The notes beneath the pieces were generated by a model, which ran no database searches, was not told the origin of the DNA, and saw only the letters and a list, made by a program, of their open reading frames with translations. DNA of 64,000 nt. Origin: Streptomyces sp. NBC_00249 (lineage in GTDB: Bacteria > Actinomycetota > Actinomycetes > Streptomycetales > Streptomycetaceae). Location of the stretch: contig NZ_JAPEMV010000002.1 in the NCBI RefSeq assembly GCF_026342355.1, positions 248,001 through 312,000 on the forward strand, read 5' to 3'. Positions within the stretch are counted from its first letter, which is position 1, and every line of letters starts with the position of its first letter. Of the stretch, positions 9,189-18,309 are shown one piece after another. The translations under genes were made by a program, and so were the position numbers.

Positions 9189-10040
9189 ATGGCACCGAGG
9201 CATTACCCGACCATCCGACAGCGGCGCTTCGGAGCGGAACTGCGCCGCCTGCGGGAAGGCGCCGGGCTGTCCGCGCCGACTGCGGCGGAGCGCCTGGGCG
9301 CGGACCGCACGATGATCTCCAACATCGAATCGGGACGGTTCGGCATCAGCGAGGAGCGGCTCCGCCGCCTCGCAAGCATCTACGAATGCAACGACACCGG
9401 GCTCGTCGAAGCCCTGGCAACGATGACCGGAGGGCGCGCAAAAGGTTGGTGGGACGAGTACCGGGGCAAGATCCCGCCGGACTTCCTGGACGTGGCGGAA
9501 TTGGAGCACCACGCCACAAGTCTGCGGACACTCCAGACGGCCCACATCCCAGGCCTGTTCCAGACGGAGGACCACGCACGGGCCCTGTTCGACCTGTTCG
9601 TTCCGGCACTGCCCCGGCTGGAATTGGAGCTACGGGTAGCCCACCGGCTGGCGCGGCACAGTGTGATCACGCAGGATCGGAGCGTGCCGTACGTGGGGTT
9701 GGTCCACGAGTCGGCCCTACGGATGCGCATCGGCGGCAGCCACGTCGCCAAGCGTCAGCTGATGCGCCTCCTTGACGAGAGCGAGCGGTCCAACGTCCGG
9801 CTCCTAGTCATCCCCTTCACCGCCGAAGGCTTCCCCATGGCCGGGGATACGGTGATGTACGCCTCGGCCGCGAACCCACATCTGGACACCGTAGAGGTGG
9901 ACTCGCCGATCGGCGCGGTCTTCTTCGACACGCCGACGCAACTGGCCAACTTCCGGGAGCGGCTGGACTTGGTCGAACAGGTGACGTTGAATCCGGGAGA
10001 GTCGAGGGACCTCATCCTCGCCATCGCCGGAGATCTTTAA
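9189..10040 (+). CDS. XRE-family regulator with DUF5753 (WhiJ-like)
   Basis: The 283-residue protein has an N-terminal XRE helix-turn-helix (about 13-66, including LSAPTAAERLGADRTMISNIESGR) and a C-terminal DUF5753 domain marked by GWWDEYRGKIPPDFLDVAELE and HIPGLFQTEDHARAL. This is the WhiJ-like family of Streptomyces, whose members sit beside DUF397 and HATPase genes and affect development or antibiotic production. AAGGAG precedes the ATG. It is followed after 11 bases by the DUF397 gene. Here the triad lies inside a type I restriction locus, so a role in controlling that locus is conceivable. Confidence 0.93.
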   Translation: MAPRHYPTIRQRRFGAELRRLREGAGLSAPTAAERLGADRTMISNIESGRFGISEERLRRLASIYECNDTGLVEALATMTGGRAKGWWDEYRGKIPPDFLDVAELEHHATSLRTLQTAHIPGLFQTEDHARALFDLFVPALPRLELELRVAHRLARHSVITQDRSVPYVGLVHESALRMRIGGSHVAKRQLMRLLDESERSNVRLLVIPFTAEGFPMAGDTVMYASAANPHLDTVEVDSPIGAVFFDTPTQLANFRERLDLVEQVTLNPGESRDLILAIAGDL

Positions 10041-10051
10041 GAGGTACCGCC

Positions 10052-10249
10052 TTGTCCGAGTTGAGTTGGTTCAAGTCTTCGTACTCCGAGGCTTCTGGCA
10101 ACGCCTGCGTCGAGGTCGCCGTCTGCGAGGGCGACGGCGTGGCGATCCGGGACAGCGTCTTCCCCAGCAGGGTCATCACGGCCAACAGAGCCGCGCTCGC
10201 GGCTCTGGTCGTCGGCGCACAGGCGTCACTGAGCGTCGCCTCGCGATAA
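10052..10249 (+). CDS. DUF397 protein
   Basis: This 65-residue protein has the DUF397 signature: LSWFKSSYSEASGNACVEVA near the start, then VAIRDSVFP. It starts at TTG 10052, 11 bases after the XRE regulator, in an operon. DUF397 proteins are small partners of WhiJ-like regulators; genetic work in Streptomyces suggests that regulator and DUF397 act as an antagonistic pair. It converges on hsdS with a gap of only 25 bases. Confidence 0.93.
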   Translation: MSELSWFKSSYSEASGNACVEVAVCEGDGVAIRDSVFPSRVITANRAALAALVVGAQASLSVASR

Positions 10250-10274
10250 CGGGCGCTCCGGGTACCGGTCAGCC

Positions 10275-11492
10275 CTACGAGACGCGCACCCGGCCACTCA
10301 GCAGGTCTTCGACCAGACCCAGCTGCACCACTCGGAGCTTCTCGATCTGCCTGCCCAAAGCCTCATTGCGCGCGCGGACCGCACGCACCGGGCCCAGCAA
10401 CCGCTCCTGTTCCGCGCGGGGCGGCACCGGAACCGACATGGCCTTCACCTGGGTTGAGTTGATGGACGCGAGATTCGTCGTCTGCTTGCCCACGCTCTGG
10501 AAATACGCTCGCCCAGCCGACGACGACGTGTAGAGCGCGAGGAAGTCGGGCGACAGCTCATCACCGCATCGCACGCGGAACACGTGGTTCTGATGCAGGC
10601 ACGGGTCCAACCGGCCGTCCCACACCGCTCCACGCCCAAGCTTGTCGAGGTCGCCGCCCTCCGTGAGCAGCAGGTCCCCGGCACGGAGCGCGTACCGCTC
10701 GTACTGGGAACTCAGAATCCGGACGGTCTTGACCTCCGTCGTGTCGATTCGGCCGTCGAGGACGTTGGCCACTCTCAAATACGGCAACTCCACAACGCCA
10801 TCACCGACCGGTTCGGACCCGAGTGTGACGCCGGCCGCGACCGTCGCTACGGACTCCAGCCGGCGAGTCAACCACTCGTCTGTGCCGCCGGACAGCGCCT
10901 GGGCTGATAGCGCTGCTTCCGCCACCTCGCACTTCGCCCTCACCCTCTCAATTGCAGCAATGCGTCGCTCGATCGCGATGTGGGCGGCAACGATGCGACA
11001 CTGCTCGTCAAGTGGGACATCGGGCACCGGCAAACGCCGAATCTGTCCCTGGCCGATGTTCTTCATGCTGCCGCTCGTACCCGTGGCCAGCGACCGGATG
11101 CGCTGACGCAGCGACGGTTGGGCCAGCACGAGGGCGAGAAAGGTCGGATCAGCCACCGCCTCGTCCACGACAAGCCGCAGGGTCTTGTCGCTGAGCATCA
11201 GTCGTGGAGGAGGAGCTACCGCGACGCACGCGAGCCCGACGAGTTCCTCCGTGTTGGCCCGCGTCATGATGAGATCGCCGGGCCGTACCTCGTACCCCGG
11301 GTGAATCAGCGCCGTATCCCGTACAGCCTTGTTTTCCCGCGCGACGAACCGGCCGGACTGGATCGCGCTGACCTTGAGCACCCCCCACTCGCCCTGGCCA
11401 GCAGGTGTGTCATCCGCCATGGGGCTCTTACCGGCCTCAATGCGGCAGAGCAGATCGCCAAGCTCAACGTGCCCGAACCTGCTACCGCGCAT
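10275..11492 (-). CDS. hsdS: Type I restriction enzyme, specificity subunit
   Basis: The 405-residue protein has two target-recognition domains separated by conserved helices. The first half includes [14 protein letters not shown] and [23 protein letters not shown]; the second includes [15 protein letters not shown] and [23 protein letters not shown]. The repeated 'P-LxEQ-RI' helices are the spacer that sets the gap of the bipartite DNA site. It names the DNA target for both HsdM and HsdR. ATG 11492 overlaps the hsdM stop by 11 bases (TTG 11498 is an alternative). Base composition is more AT-rich than in the flanking genes, as usual for hsdS. Confidence 0.95.
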   Translation of the reverse strand: MRGSRFGHVELGDLLCRIEAGKSPMADDTPAGQGEWGVLKVSAIQSGRFVARENKAVRDTALIHPGYEVRPGDLIMTRANTEELVGLACVAVAPPPRLMLSDKTLRLVVDEAVADPTFLALVLAQPSLRQRIRSLATGTSGSMKNIGQGQIRRLPVPDVPLDEQCRIVAAHIAIERRIAAIERVRAKCEVAEAALSAQALSGGTDEWLTRRLESVATVAAGVTLGSEPVGDGVVELPYLRVANVLDGRIDTTEVKTVRILSSQYERYALRAGDLLLTEGGDLDKLGRGAVWDGRLDPCLHQNHVFRVRCGDELSPDFLALYTSSSAGRAYFQSVGKQTTNLASINSTQVKAMSVPVPPRAEQERLLGPVRAVRARNEALGRQIEKLRVVQLGLVEDLLSGRVRVS

Positions 11493-14073
11493 AGCCAAGC
11501 TCCTTCAGCCACTCCCCGAACTCCCCCGCCGCGCCCGCACTTTCCGCCTCCAGGGCTTCCAGGGAGACGGCGTACTTGTCGGCCCACCGCCGCACCGACG
11601 CCACCAGTTCGCGGCGGCCGGCGGCCACCGACGCCGTAAGGCGGGTGGACAGGGCCTCGTCCAGGACGGACAGGGCCACGCGCTGGGCGCCGTCCGGCTC
11701 CGCCTTCGCCAGTTCGGCGGCGGCCTTCAGGTCGGGGAGGAAGCGCGCGTCCAGCGCCGAGCGCTTCTTCGACGCCGCCGCACGCTCCTTGCGGCGGCGG
11801 GTGACCTCGGATTCAAGGCGGGCCAGTTCCTCCGGGACGACCGGGGGGCGGTCCGAGGCGTCGTCCTCGTCCGTGTCCTCTTCGGGGTCCGACGTCGGGG
11901 GCTGGGCAGCAGCCAGTTCCTCCAGCGCCGTCTTGTAGGCGGCATCCGCAATGGCCATGGCCGCGTCCGCGCGGGCGACCTCGGCCAGGAACTCCGGGAT
12001 CAGCACCCGGACCACCGGCTCGTCCATCGCGCGGCGGCGGTCGGCGGCGGATACGGAGGACTTCGCGCGGCCCCGGCCGCGTCCGCCGGAGGGCTCCTCC
12101 GCCTCCGGCGTGACCGGTTCGACCATGGTCTCCACCGAGTCGACCCAACCGTCGAGCACCCGCTCGTATCCGCCCGCCGCGAGCGCCTTGAGGTCGTAGC
12201 GGGTGACCGTCCACCAGTCGGCCATGATGCCGGCCGTCGTGTACTCGTCCAGCACGCCCGCCGCGCCGATCGTGTCCGTGAAGCCGGTCACGAGCTGTTC
12301 GCGCAGCACCATCAGGCGCTGGTTCTTGATCAGGGACTCGAAGTGGGCGGTCTGCTCCGACCACCACTTCTCGTACGTCCGGCGGAGCATCTCCTCCTTC
12401 GGCGCCGTCAGGTCCGGAACGCGGGCAGCCGTGGCCTCCGGGCCCTCCGCCAGGAAGTCGACGTACTCCTCGTCGTCCGCGCGCGCCGCGAAGAGGGCGG
12501 AGGAGTCGACGCCGTACGCGGCGAACAGCTCCGCCTTCGCCTCGATCTCGGACTTCGGCACCCCGCCGTACAGGTGGGCGCGGACGTCCTGCGGCTCGGC
12601 CGGCGGGGAGTTGTCCACCCAGCGGCGGATGTTCAGGTTGGCGTCGGCGGCCAGCAGGTCGTCGCGGCTCACCGCGCGCGAGTAGCCCGGCTCCTGGCGC
12701 CAGTGCCGGAAGACCGTGGCGATCTTCTCCACGTGCTCGGGGCCCAGCTCGTTCTGGTTGCGCGCGGACCGGAAGTCACGGTCGGCGTTGATAAAGAGGA
12801 CCTTCTCCTCGCGGTCGCCGCGCTTGCGGTGCGGGGGCCGCAGGACCAGGATGCAGGCCGGGATACCCGTCCCGTAGAAGAGGTTGGGGCCCAAGCCGAT
12901 CACGGCCTCGATGCAGTCGTCCTCCAGCAGCTTGACGCGGATGTCGCGCTCCTTGCCGCTGCGGAAGAGCACGCCGTGCGGCATGACCGTGACGGCCGTA
13001 CCCCGGGCCTCCAGCACCGAGACCATATGCTGGACGAACATGAGGTCGGCCTTCTTGCCGTTCTCCGGGGTCTCGCCCCACTTCATGCGCCAGCCGTGCT
13101 TCTCGTCGGCCTCGGCGACGAGCTCGGCGTCGTAGTTCAGCGAGAAAGGCGGGTTCGACAGCACCTTGGTGAACGTCCTCAGGCGCCCGGCCGGGGTCAG
13201 GTGCAGCGGCTCGGTCAGGGTGTCGCCGTGCTGGAGGTCGAACTCGCGGATGCCGTGGAGCACCATGTTCATGCTGGCCATGGACCAGGAGGGGCCGTTC
13301 TTGTCCTGGCCGTTGATCGCGAGGTCGTCCGGTGATCCGCCGTGCTCCTCCACGTACTCGTGGGCCGCGATCAGCATGCCGCCCGACCCCGCACAGGGGT
13401 CGTAGACGCTGTCCCCGGGCTGCGGGTCGGCGAGGCGGACCATCATCCGGACGACCTCGCGCGGGGTGTAGAACTCGCCGCCGCGCTGGCCCGCCGAGTC
13501 GGCGAAGCGGGCGAGCAGGTACTCGTACGCTGCCCCCAGCATGTCGGGGAACTCGAAGTCCTCGTTGCGCAGGCGGTACAGGCTGAAGTGGCGGATGAGC
13601 GCGCGCAGCTCGGTGTTGGTGAAACGCGGCTTGGTGCCGACGATCTCGTTGAAGGAGATGTGCGAGGCAACGCCCGCCAGCCGGCTGTGGCTGCTCTGGA
13701 GGGCCACCAGGGCCTGGTCCAGGCTCTCGCCGACCTTGTCCACCAGCATGGACAGGCCCGGCAGGGGGTGGCCGGGCTGCTCCGGGTTCTCGTGCGGGCC
13801 CTTCCACCAGCGGGCCCGCGGCGGGACGTAGAAGATCCGCGGGTAATTGTCCGGGTCGTCGGCCCGCTCCACGGCCTTCGCCCGGTCACCGGTCCGCTCC
13901 AGGGCGCCCGAGTAGACCCGCTCCCACTCCGGCTGGAACTCGTCGGAGGAGCGCTTCAGGAACAGCATCCCGAAGATGTAGTCGCGATACTCCGAGGCGT
14001 CCATCCGGCCGCGCAGGATGTCGGCGGCGGAGAACAGATGCCGTTCCAGCTGGGGCAGTGTGATTCGGGCCAC
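11482..14073 (-). CDS. hsdM: Type I restriction enzyme, DNA N6-adenine methyltransferase subunit
   Basis: The 863-residue protein begins with an HsdM N-terminal helical domain ([21 protein letters not shown]) followed by the methyltransferase. Motif I is DPCAGSGG (225-232) and the catalytic NPPF is at 307-310, as in adenine-N6 enzymes; [14 protein letters not shown] precedes motif I. It is longer than common HsdM (about 500) because of a C-terminal extension of about 300 residues with an acidic linker ([14 protein letters not shown]) and charged helices. GTG 14073 is chosen because GAAGGA lies at the right distance; an open frame extends upstream to 14139 without such a site. Confidence 0.95.
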   Translation of the reverse strand: MARITLPQLERHLFSAADILRGRMDASEYRDYIFGMLFLKRSSDEFQPEWERVYSGALERTGDRAKAVERADDPDNYPRIFYVPPRARWWKGPHENPEQPGHPLPGLSMLVDKVGESLDQALVALQSSHSRLAGVASHISFNEIVGTKPRFTNTELRALIRHFSLYRLRNEDFEFPDMLGAAYEYLLARFADSAGQRGGEFYTPREVVRMMVRLADPQPGDSVYDPCAGSGGMLIAAHEYVEEHGGSPDDLAINGQDKNGPSWSMASMNMVLHGIREFDLQHGDTLTEPLHLTPAGRLRTFTKVLSNPPFSLNYDAELVAEADEKHGWRMKWGETPENGKKADLMFVQHMVSVLEARGTAVTVMPHGVLFRSGKERDIRVKLLEDDCIEAVIGLGPNLFYGTGIPACILVLRPPHRKRGDREEKVLFINADRDFRSARNQNELGPEHVEKIATVFRHWRQEPGYSRAVSRDDLLAADANLNIRRWVDNSPPAEPQDVRAHLYGGVPKSEIEAKAELFAAYGVDSSALFAARADDEEYVDFLAEGPEATAARVPDLTAPKEEMLRRTYEKWWSEQTAHFESLIKNQRLMVLREQLVTGFTDTIGAAGVLDEYTTAGIMADWWTVTRYDLKALAAGGYERVLDGWVDSVETMVEPVTPEAEEPSGGRGRGRAKSSVSAADRRRAMDEPVVRVLIPEFLAEVARADAAMAIADAAYKTALEELAAAQPPTSDPEEDTDEDDASDRPPVVPEELARLESEVTRRRKERAAASKKRSALDARFLPDLKAAAELAKAEPDGAQRVALSVLDEALSTRLTASVAAGRRELVASVRRWADKYAVSLEALEAESAGAAGEFGEWLKELGYAR

Positions 14074-14157
14074 GCACCGGTCCTTCGTACGCCGTGGGAG
14101 TTTCGGGAGAACTCCGGAAGCGTAGTCGGGGAGGGGCACCTGAAGGAAACCGTCCGC

Positions 14158-14997
14158 TCAGCGGCGCCGGCCGGGCGTCTGGGTCTTGCGCGTCCCGATG
14201 CCCAGTGAGGCGAGCAGGCGCCACAGGTCGGTGGACGGGTCGCGCTTGAGCGGGTCGCAGCCGTCGCCGTGGCCGGAGCGGCGGTTCCACTCCTCGTACG
14301 TTTCGGTACGCGGGCCGGGGATCTTGGCGAGGCTGAGGTTCTTGGCGGAGCAGGTGCCGTGCGGGCACATCTCGACGAGCTTGCGGGCGTTGTCGACCGC
14401 CGTCTGCTCCTTGCCGAGGAGGGACTGCCCGCGCTGTCCGGCAAGGCCCTTGCCCCGGCCGCCGGATTTCTTGTCGTACTCGGTGAAGCCCTCGGCCTGC
14501 GGGTGCTTGCGCAGCCGGTCCTTGATGGTGCCGCTGCGGCCCTCCTCCTGGCTGGTGAACTGCTGGAAGTGCAGAAGCAGCCACAGCTCGATGGAGGGGT
14601 GCGACAGAGCCACCTGTACGCCCTCGCGGGCCGCCGTGCTCATGGCGTCCCGGATGGCACTGTCACGGTTGTCCTCGGAGTCCCGGTCGAAGAGTGCCCA
14701 CTTCTCATCACGCGGGCTCGATGCCTGGGCGATCACGTGAGCGACGACCTGGTCCGGGCGAAGGCCCTTCTTGACCGGGGTGAATCGCAGGAAGAACTTC
14801 TCCCCAGGACCGTCACGGTAGGTGTCGTTGAGGAGCTTGATGTAGTCGTCTTCGGTCCTCTCGCCCTCGGCCGCGAGGTAGATGATCCGGGACGACTCGT
14901 CCGGGTAGGAGCCGAGGTCGCGCCGGAGGGCGCGGGGCGCCTCATGCCGACCCTTCCGCCGGTTGACGCGCCGGCTCTCCGCGGGTGGTCTGCTCAC
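14158..14997 (-). CDS. rloB: RloB-like protein (TOPRIM-like effector candidate)
   Basis: The 279-residue protein matches the RloB family: IIYLAAEGERTEDDYIKLL carries the family's acidic 'EGE-TE' motif, and WALFDRDSEDN gives a later acidic pair. Both fit a TOPRIM-like metal-binding fold. RloB genes were named as restriction-linked ORFs in Campylobacter and pair with an ATPase; related pairs (AbiL, and the DUF4435 protein of PARIS) abort phage infection. The GTG start overlaps the rloA stop as GTGA. It is followed by hsdM after 84 bases. A role as toxic nuclease or tRNA/DNA effector is inference. Confidence 0.88.
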   Translation of the reverse strand: MSRPPAESRRVNRRKGRHEAPRALRRDLGSYPDESSRIIYLAAEGERTEDDYIKLLNDTYRDGPGEKFFLRFTPVKKGLRPDQVVAHVIAQASSPRDEKWALFDRDSEDNRDSAIRDAMSTAAREGVQVALSHPSIELWLLLHFQQFTSQEEGRSGTIKDRLRKHPQAEGFTEYDKKSGGRGKGLAGQRGQSLLGKEQTAVDNARKLVEMCPHGTCSAKNLSLAKIPGPRTETYEEWNRRSGHGDGCDPLKRDPSTDLWRLLASLGIGTRKTQTPGRRR

Positions 14998-16331
14998 GCT
15001 GTCGTCGTCGCCTTCGGCTCCGGTTCCGTTTCCGTCTGCTGCGCGAGGCGCCGCTCCAGCACGGCGAGCTGGCGGGCGACCTCGCCCGTGGCCAGGCGCG
15101 GCACGCCGCCGTAGTGGCCGTGCAGGTAGCGGCGTTCCATGTTCTCGTCGTTGCGTGCCTTGCGGGCAGCGAGGAGCGGGTAGAGGGAGGACTCGCCGCT
15201 TCCCTCCTTGACCGCGATCCAGACCTGGTCCCGGTCGAGCGGGCGCTCCGTGACCGAGGGGCCGAGCAGGGTGGCGTCGTGCGTGGTGAAGACGAGCTGT
15301 GCGAGCTGCGGGTTGGCGTCCTCGTCCTGGAAGAGGCGTACGACCTCCGCCGCGAGCACGGGGTGCAGGCTGGAGTCCAGCTCGTCGGCGAGCAGCACCC
15401 CGCCGCCCTTCCTGTTCAGCATGGTCAGTAGAGGGCCGAGGAAGGCGAACCAGGCGTGGGTGCCCAGTGACTCCTGGTTCCAGAAGTCCAGCGGCCGGAC
15501 GGAGCCGTCCGCGCCGCGGTGCAGGAGCTGGACGTCCCCGGTCTCGGGGTCGACTTCCACGCCCGTGACGCCGATGTCGGCCGATGCAAGCATCGTTACG
15601 AGGCGCTCCCGCATCTCCGCGCCGTGGCTGCCGGTCAGCCGCTCGCGTGTCCACGCCGTGCGCTCCACCACGTCCTTGCCGGTGGTCACGAGCCAGAGGT
15701 TGTCGCGGAACCATCGGTGGACGGCGGAGAGCTGGGGATGGTTGAGCGCCGCGCCTACGGTCAGGAAGAGGGCGTTCGGGCGGGTGGTGGCGACGAGGAG
15801 GTCCTTGAGGTCCTTGCGTCCGCTCAGGCCGGTGCCCGGGAAACGGAACTCGCCCCCGTCCGCCTCAGGCCTGTCGGCCTCGCGGTCGAACCACACCTGG
15901 CGCCGTCCGGTCGGGTACGCGTGGAGCCACTCACTCTCGACGCGGTCGTCCGAGAGCTCGAAGCCGTAGGTGTACCGGACTTTTTCGTTCCGGCCGAGGA
16001 GCAGCTCCACCTCGAAGAGGCTGGTGTCGTCGGATGCCTCGTCGGCCAGCGCGAAGGGCTCCCGGGGGACGGGGACGTCGGGATCCCGGTCCCAGTCGGC
16101 CAGGGATTCGAGGACCGCCCGCCGCATGAAGCGCATCGCGTCCAGGACGTTGGTCTTGCCGGAGGCGTTGGCACCGAAGATCCCGACAGCTGGGAGCACC
16201 GACACGGACTTGCCGTCAGAGCGGGTGCCCGTCTCGCGGGCGGTTCTCTCGTTGAATTCCGTCGCTACGAGAGAAAGCTCCTGCTCGTCTCGGATGGACC
16301 GGTGATTGGCCACCCGGAAGCTGAGCAACAT
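14994..16331 (-). CDS. rloA: RloA-like AAA/ABC-type ATPase
   Basis: The 445-residue protein is an OLD/SMC-like ATPase. Walker A is GANASGKT (53-60), an ABC-signature-like ESLGT is near 287-291, Walker B is LLADE (313-317), the D-loop region is SSLHP, and the switch histidine is His351 in TTHDATLL. The long middle part would form the coiled or toroid-like insertion. Such ATPases sense phage and hold or release a partner toxin (PARIS AriA, AbiLi). GGGAGG precedes ATG 16331. It is translationally coupled to rloB. It lies between core gene mnmA and the hsd genes, at the right border of the island. Confidence 0.92.
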   Translation of the reverse strand: MLLSFRVANHRSIRDEQELSLVATEFNERTARETGTRSDGKSVSVLPAVGIFGANASGKTNVLDAMRFMRRAVLESLADWDRDPDVPVPREPFALADEASDDTSLFEVELLLGRNEKVRYTYGFELSDDRVESEWLHAYPTGRRQVWFDREADRPEADGGEFRFPGTGLSGRKDLKDLLVATTRPNALFLTVGAALNHPQLSAVHRWFRDNLWLVTTGKDVVERTAWTRERLTGSHGAEMRERLVTMLASADIGVTGVEVDPETGDVQLLHRGADGSVRPLDFWNQESLGTHAWFAFLGPLLTMLNRKGGGVLLADELDSSLHPVLAAEVVRLFQDEDANPQLAQLVFTTHDATLLGPSVTERPLDRDQVWIAVKEGSGESSLYPLLAARKARNDENMERRYLHGHYGGVPRLATGEVARQLAVLERRLAQQTETEPEPKATTTA

Positions 16332-16480
16332 GACCGACCTCCCAGTGAGGCGGGCTAGCGGTTCGCCGCCTTAGGCGCTTTCGTACGGGTAATCCGTACT
16401 GGGCACCCTAAGACCTGCCGGGCGAATGCGCCAGCGTACCGTCACACAGCCTTGACGGAGGAGGAGCAGGAGTCAGCCGC
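16332..16480. promoter_or_regulatory. Gap between mnmA and rloA with inverted repeat
   Basis: The 149 bases upstream of rloA contain GTACGG (16383-16388) and CCGTAC (16394-16399), a perfect 6-bp inverted repeat with a 5-base spacer. It could serve as an operator for the rloAB promoter or a weak terminator for mnmA. No coding signal is seen. Confidence 0.3.
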
Positions 16481-17614
16481 TCAGACTGCGGCCGTGGCGC
16501 GGGTGGTCGTGGCGATGGTCGCGGAGCCGACCACGCGGGTGCCGTCGTAGAGGACGATCGCCTGGCCGGGGGCCACGCCGCGGACCGGCTCGGTGAAGGT
16601 GACGCGCAGCTCGCCGTCGACGGTCTCCGCGAAGACCTCCGTCTCGCCGCCGTGGGCGCGCAGCTGCGCGGTGTAGGTGCCCGGGGCGGCGGCGGTGGAG
16701 CCGCACCAGCGGGGGCGGATCGCGGTGAGGGCGGTGACGTCGAGGGCCTCGACGGGGCCGACGGTGACGGTGTTGTTCACCGGGGAGATGTCGAGGACGT
16801 AGCGGGGCTTGCCGTCGGCGGCGGGGTGGCCGATGCGCAGGCCCTTGCGCTGGCCGATGGTGAAGCCGAAGGCGCCCTCGTGGGTGCCGACCTTCTCGCC
16901 GGTGGCCTCGTCGACGATGTCGCCCTCGGCCTTGCCGAGGCGGTTCGCGAGGAAGCCCTGGGTGTCGCCGTCGGCGATGAAGCAGATGTCGTGGCTGTCG
17001 GGCTTCTTCGCGACGGCCAGGCCCCGCTCCTCGGCCTCGGCGCGGATCTCTTCCTTGGTGGTGAGGGTGTCACCGAGCGGGAAGAGGGCGTGCGCGAGCT
17101 GCTTCTCGTCGAGGACGCCGAGGACGTACGACTGGTCCTTGGCCATGTCGGAGGCGCGGTGCAGCTCGCGGGAGCCGTCCTCGGCCACCACGACGGTGGC
17201 GTAGTGGCCGGTGCACACGGCGTCGAAGCCGAGGGCGAGGGCCTTGTCGAGCAGCGCCGCGAACTTGATCTTCTCGTTGCAGCGCAGGCAGGGGTTCGGG
17301 GTGCGCCCGGCCTCGTACTCGGAGATGAAGTCCTCGACGACGTCCTCGCGGAAGCGCTCGGCGAGGTCCCAGACGTAGAACGGGATGCCGATGACGTCGG
17401 CGGCGCGGCGGGCGTCGCGGGAGTCCTCGATGGTGCAACAGCCGCGGGCGCCGGTCCGGAAGGACTGCGGGTTCGCGGAGAGCGCCAGGTGGACGCCGGT
17501 GACGTCGTGCCCGGCTTCGACGGCGCGGGCGGCGGCGACGGCGGAGTCCACACCGCCGGACATGGCGGCCAGGACGCGGAGGGGGCGGGCGGTGCGCGGC
17601 AGGTTCTCAGTCAT
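16481..17614 (-). CDS. mnmA: tRNA-specific 2-thiouridylase MnmA
   Basis: The 377-residue enzyme puts sulfur on U34 of Lys, Glu and Gln tRNAs, using ATP and persulfide sulfur from a cysteine desulfurase (one is encoded at 20222-21385). The PP-loop is SGGVDS (19-24). Cysteines occur in NPCLRCN (Cys109 and Cys112) and in DICFIADGD (Cys211), the expected catalytic pair region. Length is normal. It is a core gene and marks the chromosomal side of the defence island. Confidence 0.97.
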   Translation of the reverse strand: MTENLPRTARPLRVLAAMSGGVDSAVAAARAVEAGHDVTGVHLALSANPQSFRTGARGCCTIEDSRDARRAADVIGIPFYVWDLAERFREDVVEDFISEYEAGRTPNPCLRCNEKIKFAALLDKALALGFDAVCTGHYATVVVAEDGSRELHRASDMAKDQSYVLGVLDEKQLAHALFPLGDTLTTKEEIRAEAEERGLAVAKKPDSHDICFIADGDTQGFLANRLGKAEGDIVDEATGEKVGTHEGAFGFTIGQRKGLRIGHPAADGKPRYVLDISPVNNTVTVGPVEALDVTALTAIRPRWCGSTAAAPGTYTAQLRAHGGETEVFAETVDGELRVTFTEPVRGVAPGQAIVLYDGTRVVGSATIATTTRATAAV

Positions 17615-17682
17615 AGCACCGTCCAGAGTACGGGGAACCGCGCGGGGTCACAGCGCGTTATCGGCTCTGGGGGGTGGTTCGC

Positions 17683-18309
17683 ATGGGACGGACGCGCAGA
17701 GCGGTGCTCTTCGGCGGGATCGGAGTGCTGGGGGTGGCGGCACTGGCCGGGCGCGAGGAGATCGGGCGGGCCTGGTGGCTGGTGCCGGGGGTGTCCAAGC
17801 CCCGCAAGGAAGGCGACATCGACCACGCGGGCGCGGGCTGGACGGCGGCCTCCCCCGCGAACTGGCGGCTCGCGGACCGGCCGGACGACTACCGGGTGGA
17901 CCGGATCGTGGTCCATGTCACGCAGGGCGGCTTCGGCTCCTCGGTGGACGCGTTCAAGAACCCCTTCCACAAGGCCTCGGCGCACTACATAGTCCGCCAG
18001 GACGGGCACGTGGAGCAGATGGTGCGCGAGCTCGACGTGGCCTTCCACTCGGGCAACCGCTCCATGAACGAGCGCAGCGTCGGCATCGAGCACGTGGGCT
18101 TCGTGGACCGCCCGCAGGACTTCACGGACACCATGTACGAGGCTTCGGCCCGGCTGGCCGCCGACGTCTGCCGGCGCTACCGAATACCCGTCGACCGCAA
18201 GCACATCCTGGGCCACTCCGAGGTCCCGGGCGCCGACCACACGGACCCGGGGCCCCACTGGGACTGGCCCCGCTACCTCACCCTGGTCCAGGCCGCCCTG
18301 GGCGCGTGA
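17683..18309 (+). CDS. N-acetylmuramoyl-L-alanine amidase, secreted
   Basis: The 208-residue protein has a signal-like N-terminus (MGRTRRAVLFGGIGVLGVAALAG) with twin arginines, then an Amidase_2 (PGRP-like) domain. Zinc ligands are the histidine of IVVHVTQGG and the HILGHSEVPGADHTDPG segment; HYIVRQDGHVEQMV is the family's second motif. It cleaves the amide bond between muramic acid and the stem peptide. ATG 17683 is preceded by GGGGGTGG; GTG 17674 is an alternative. It is divergent from mnmA, and its 3' end overlaps the antisense regulator gene by 32 bases. Confidence 0.92.
   Translation: MGRTRRAVLFGGIGVLGVAALAGREEIGRAWWLVPGVSKPRKEGDIDHAGAGWTAASPANWRLADRPDDYRVDRIVVHVTQGGFGSSVDAFKNPFHKASAHYIVRQDGHVEQMVRELDVAFHSGNRSMNERSVGIEHVGFVDRPQDFTDTMYEASARLAADVCRRYRIPVDRKHILGHSEVPGADHTDPGPHWDWPRYLTLVQAALGA

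Noticed and set aside
11499..14139. Longer hsdM start at GTG 14139
   Set aside because: There is no ribosome site before it, and the extra 22 residues do not resemble HsdM N-termini; GTG 14073 has GAAGGA.
3919..16331. Prophage or integrative element around the defence genes
   Set aside because: No integrase, excisionase, tra gene, tRNA or direct-repeat attachment sites were found at the edges.
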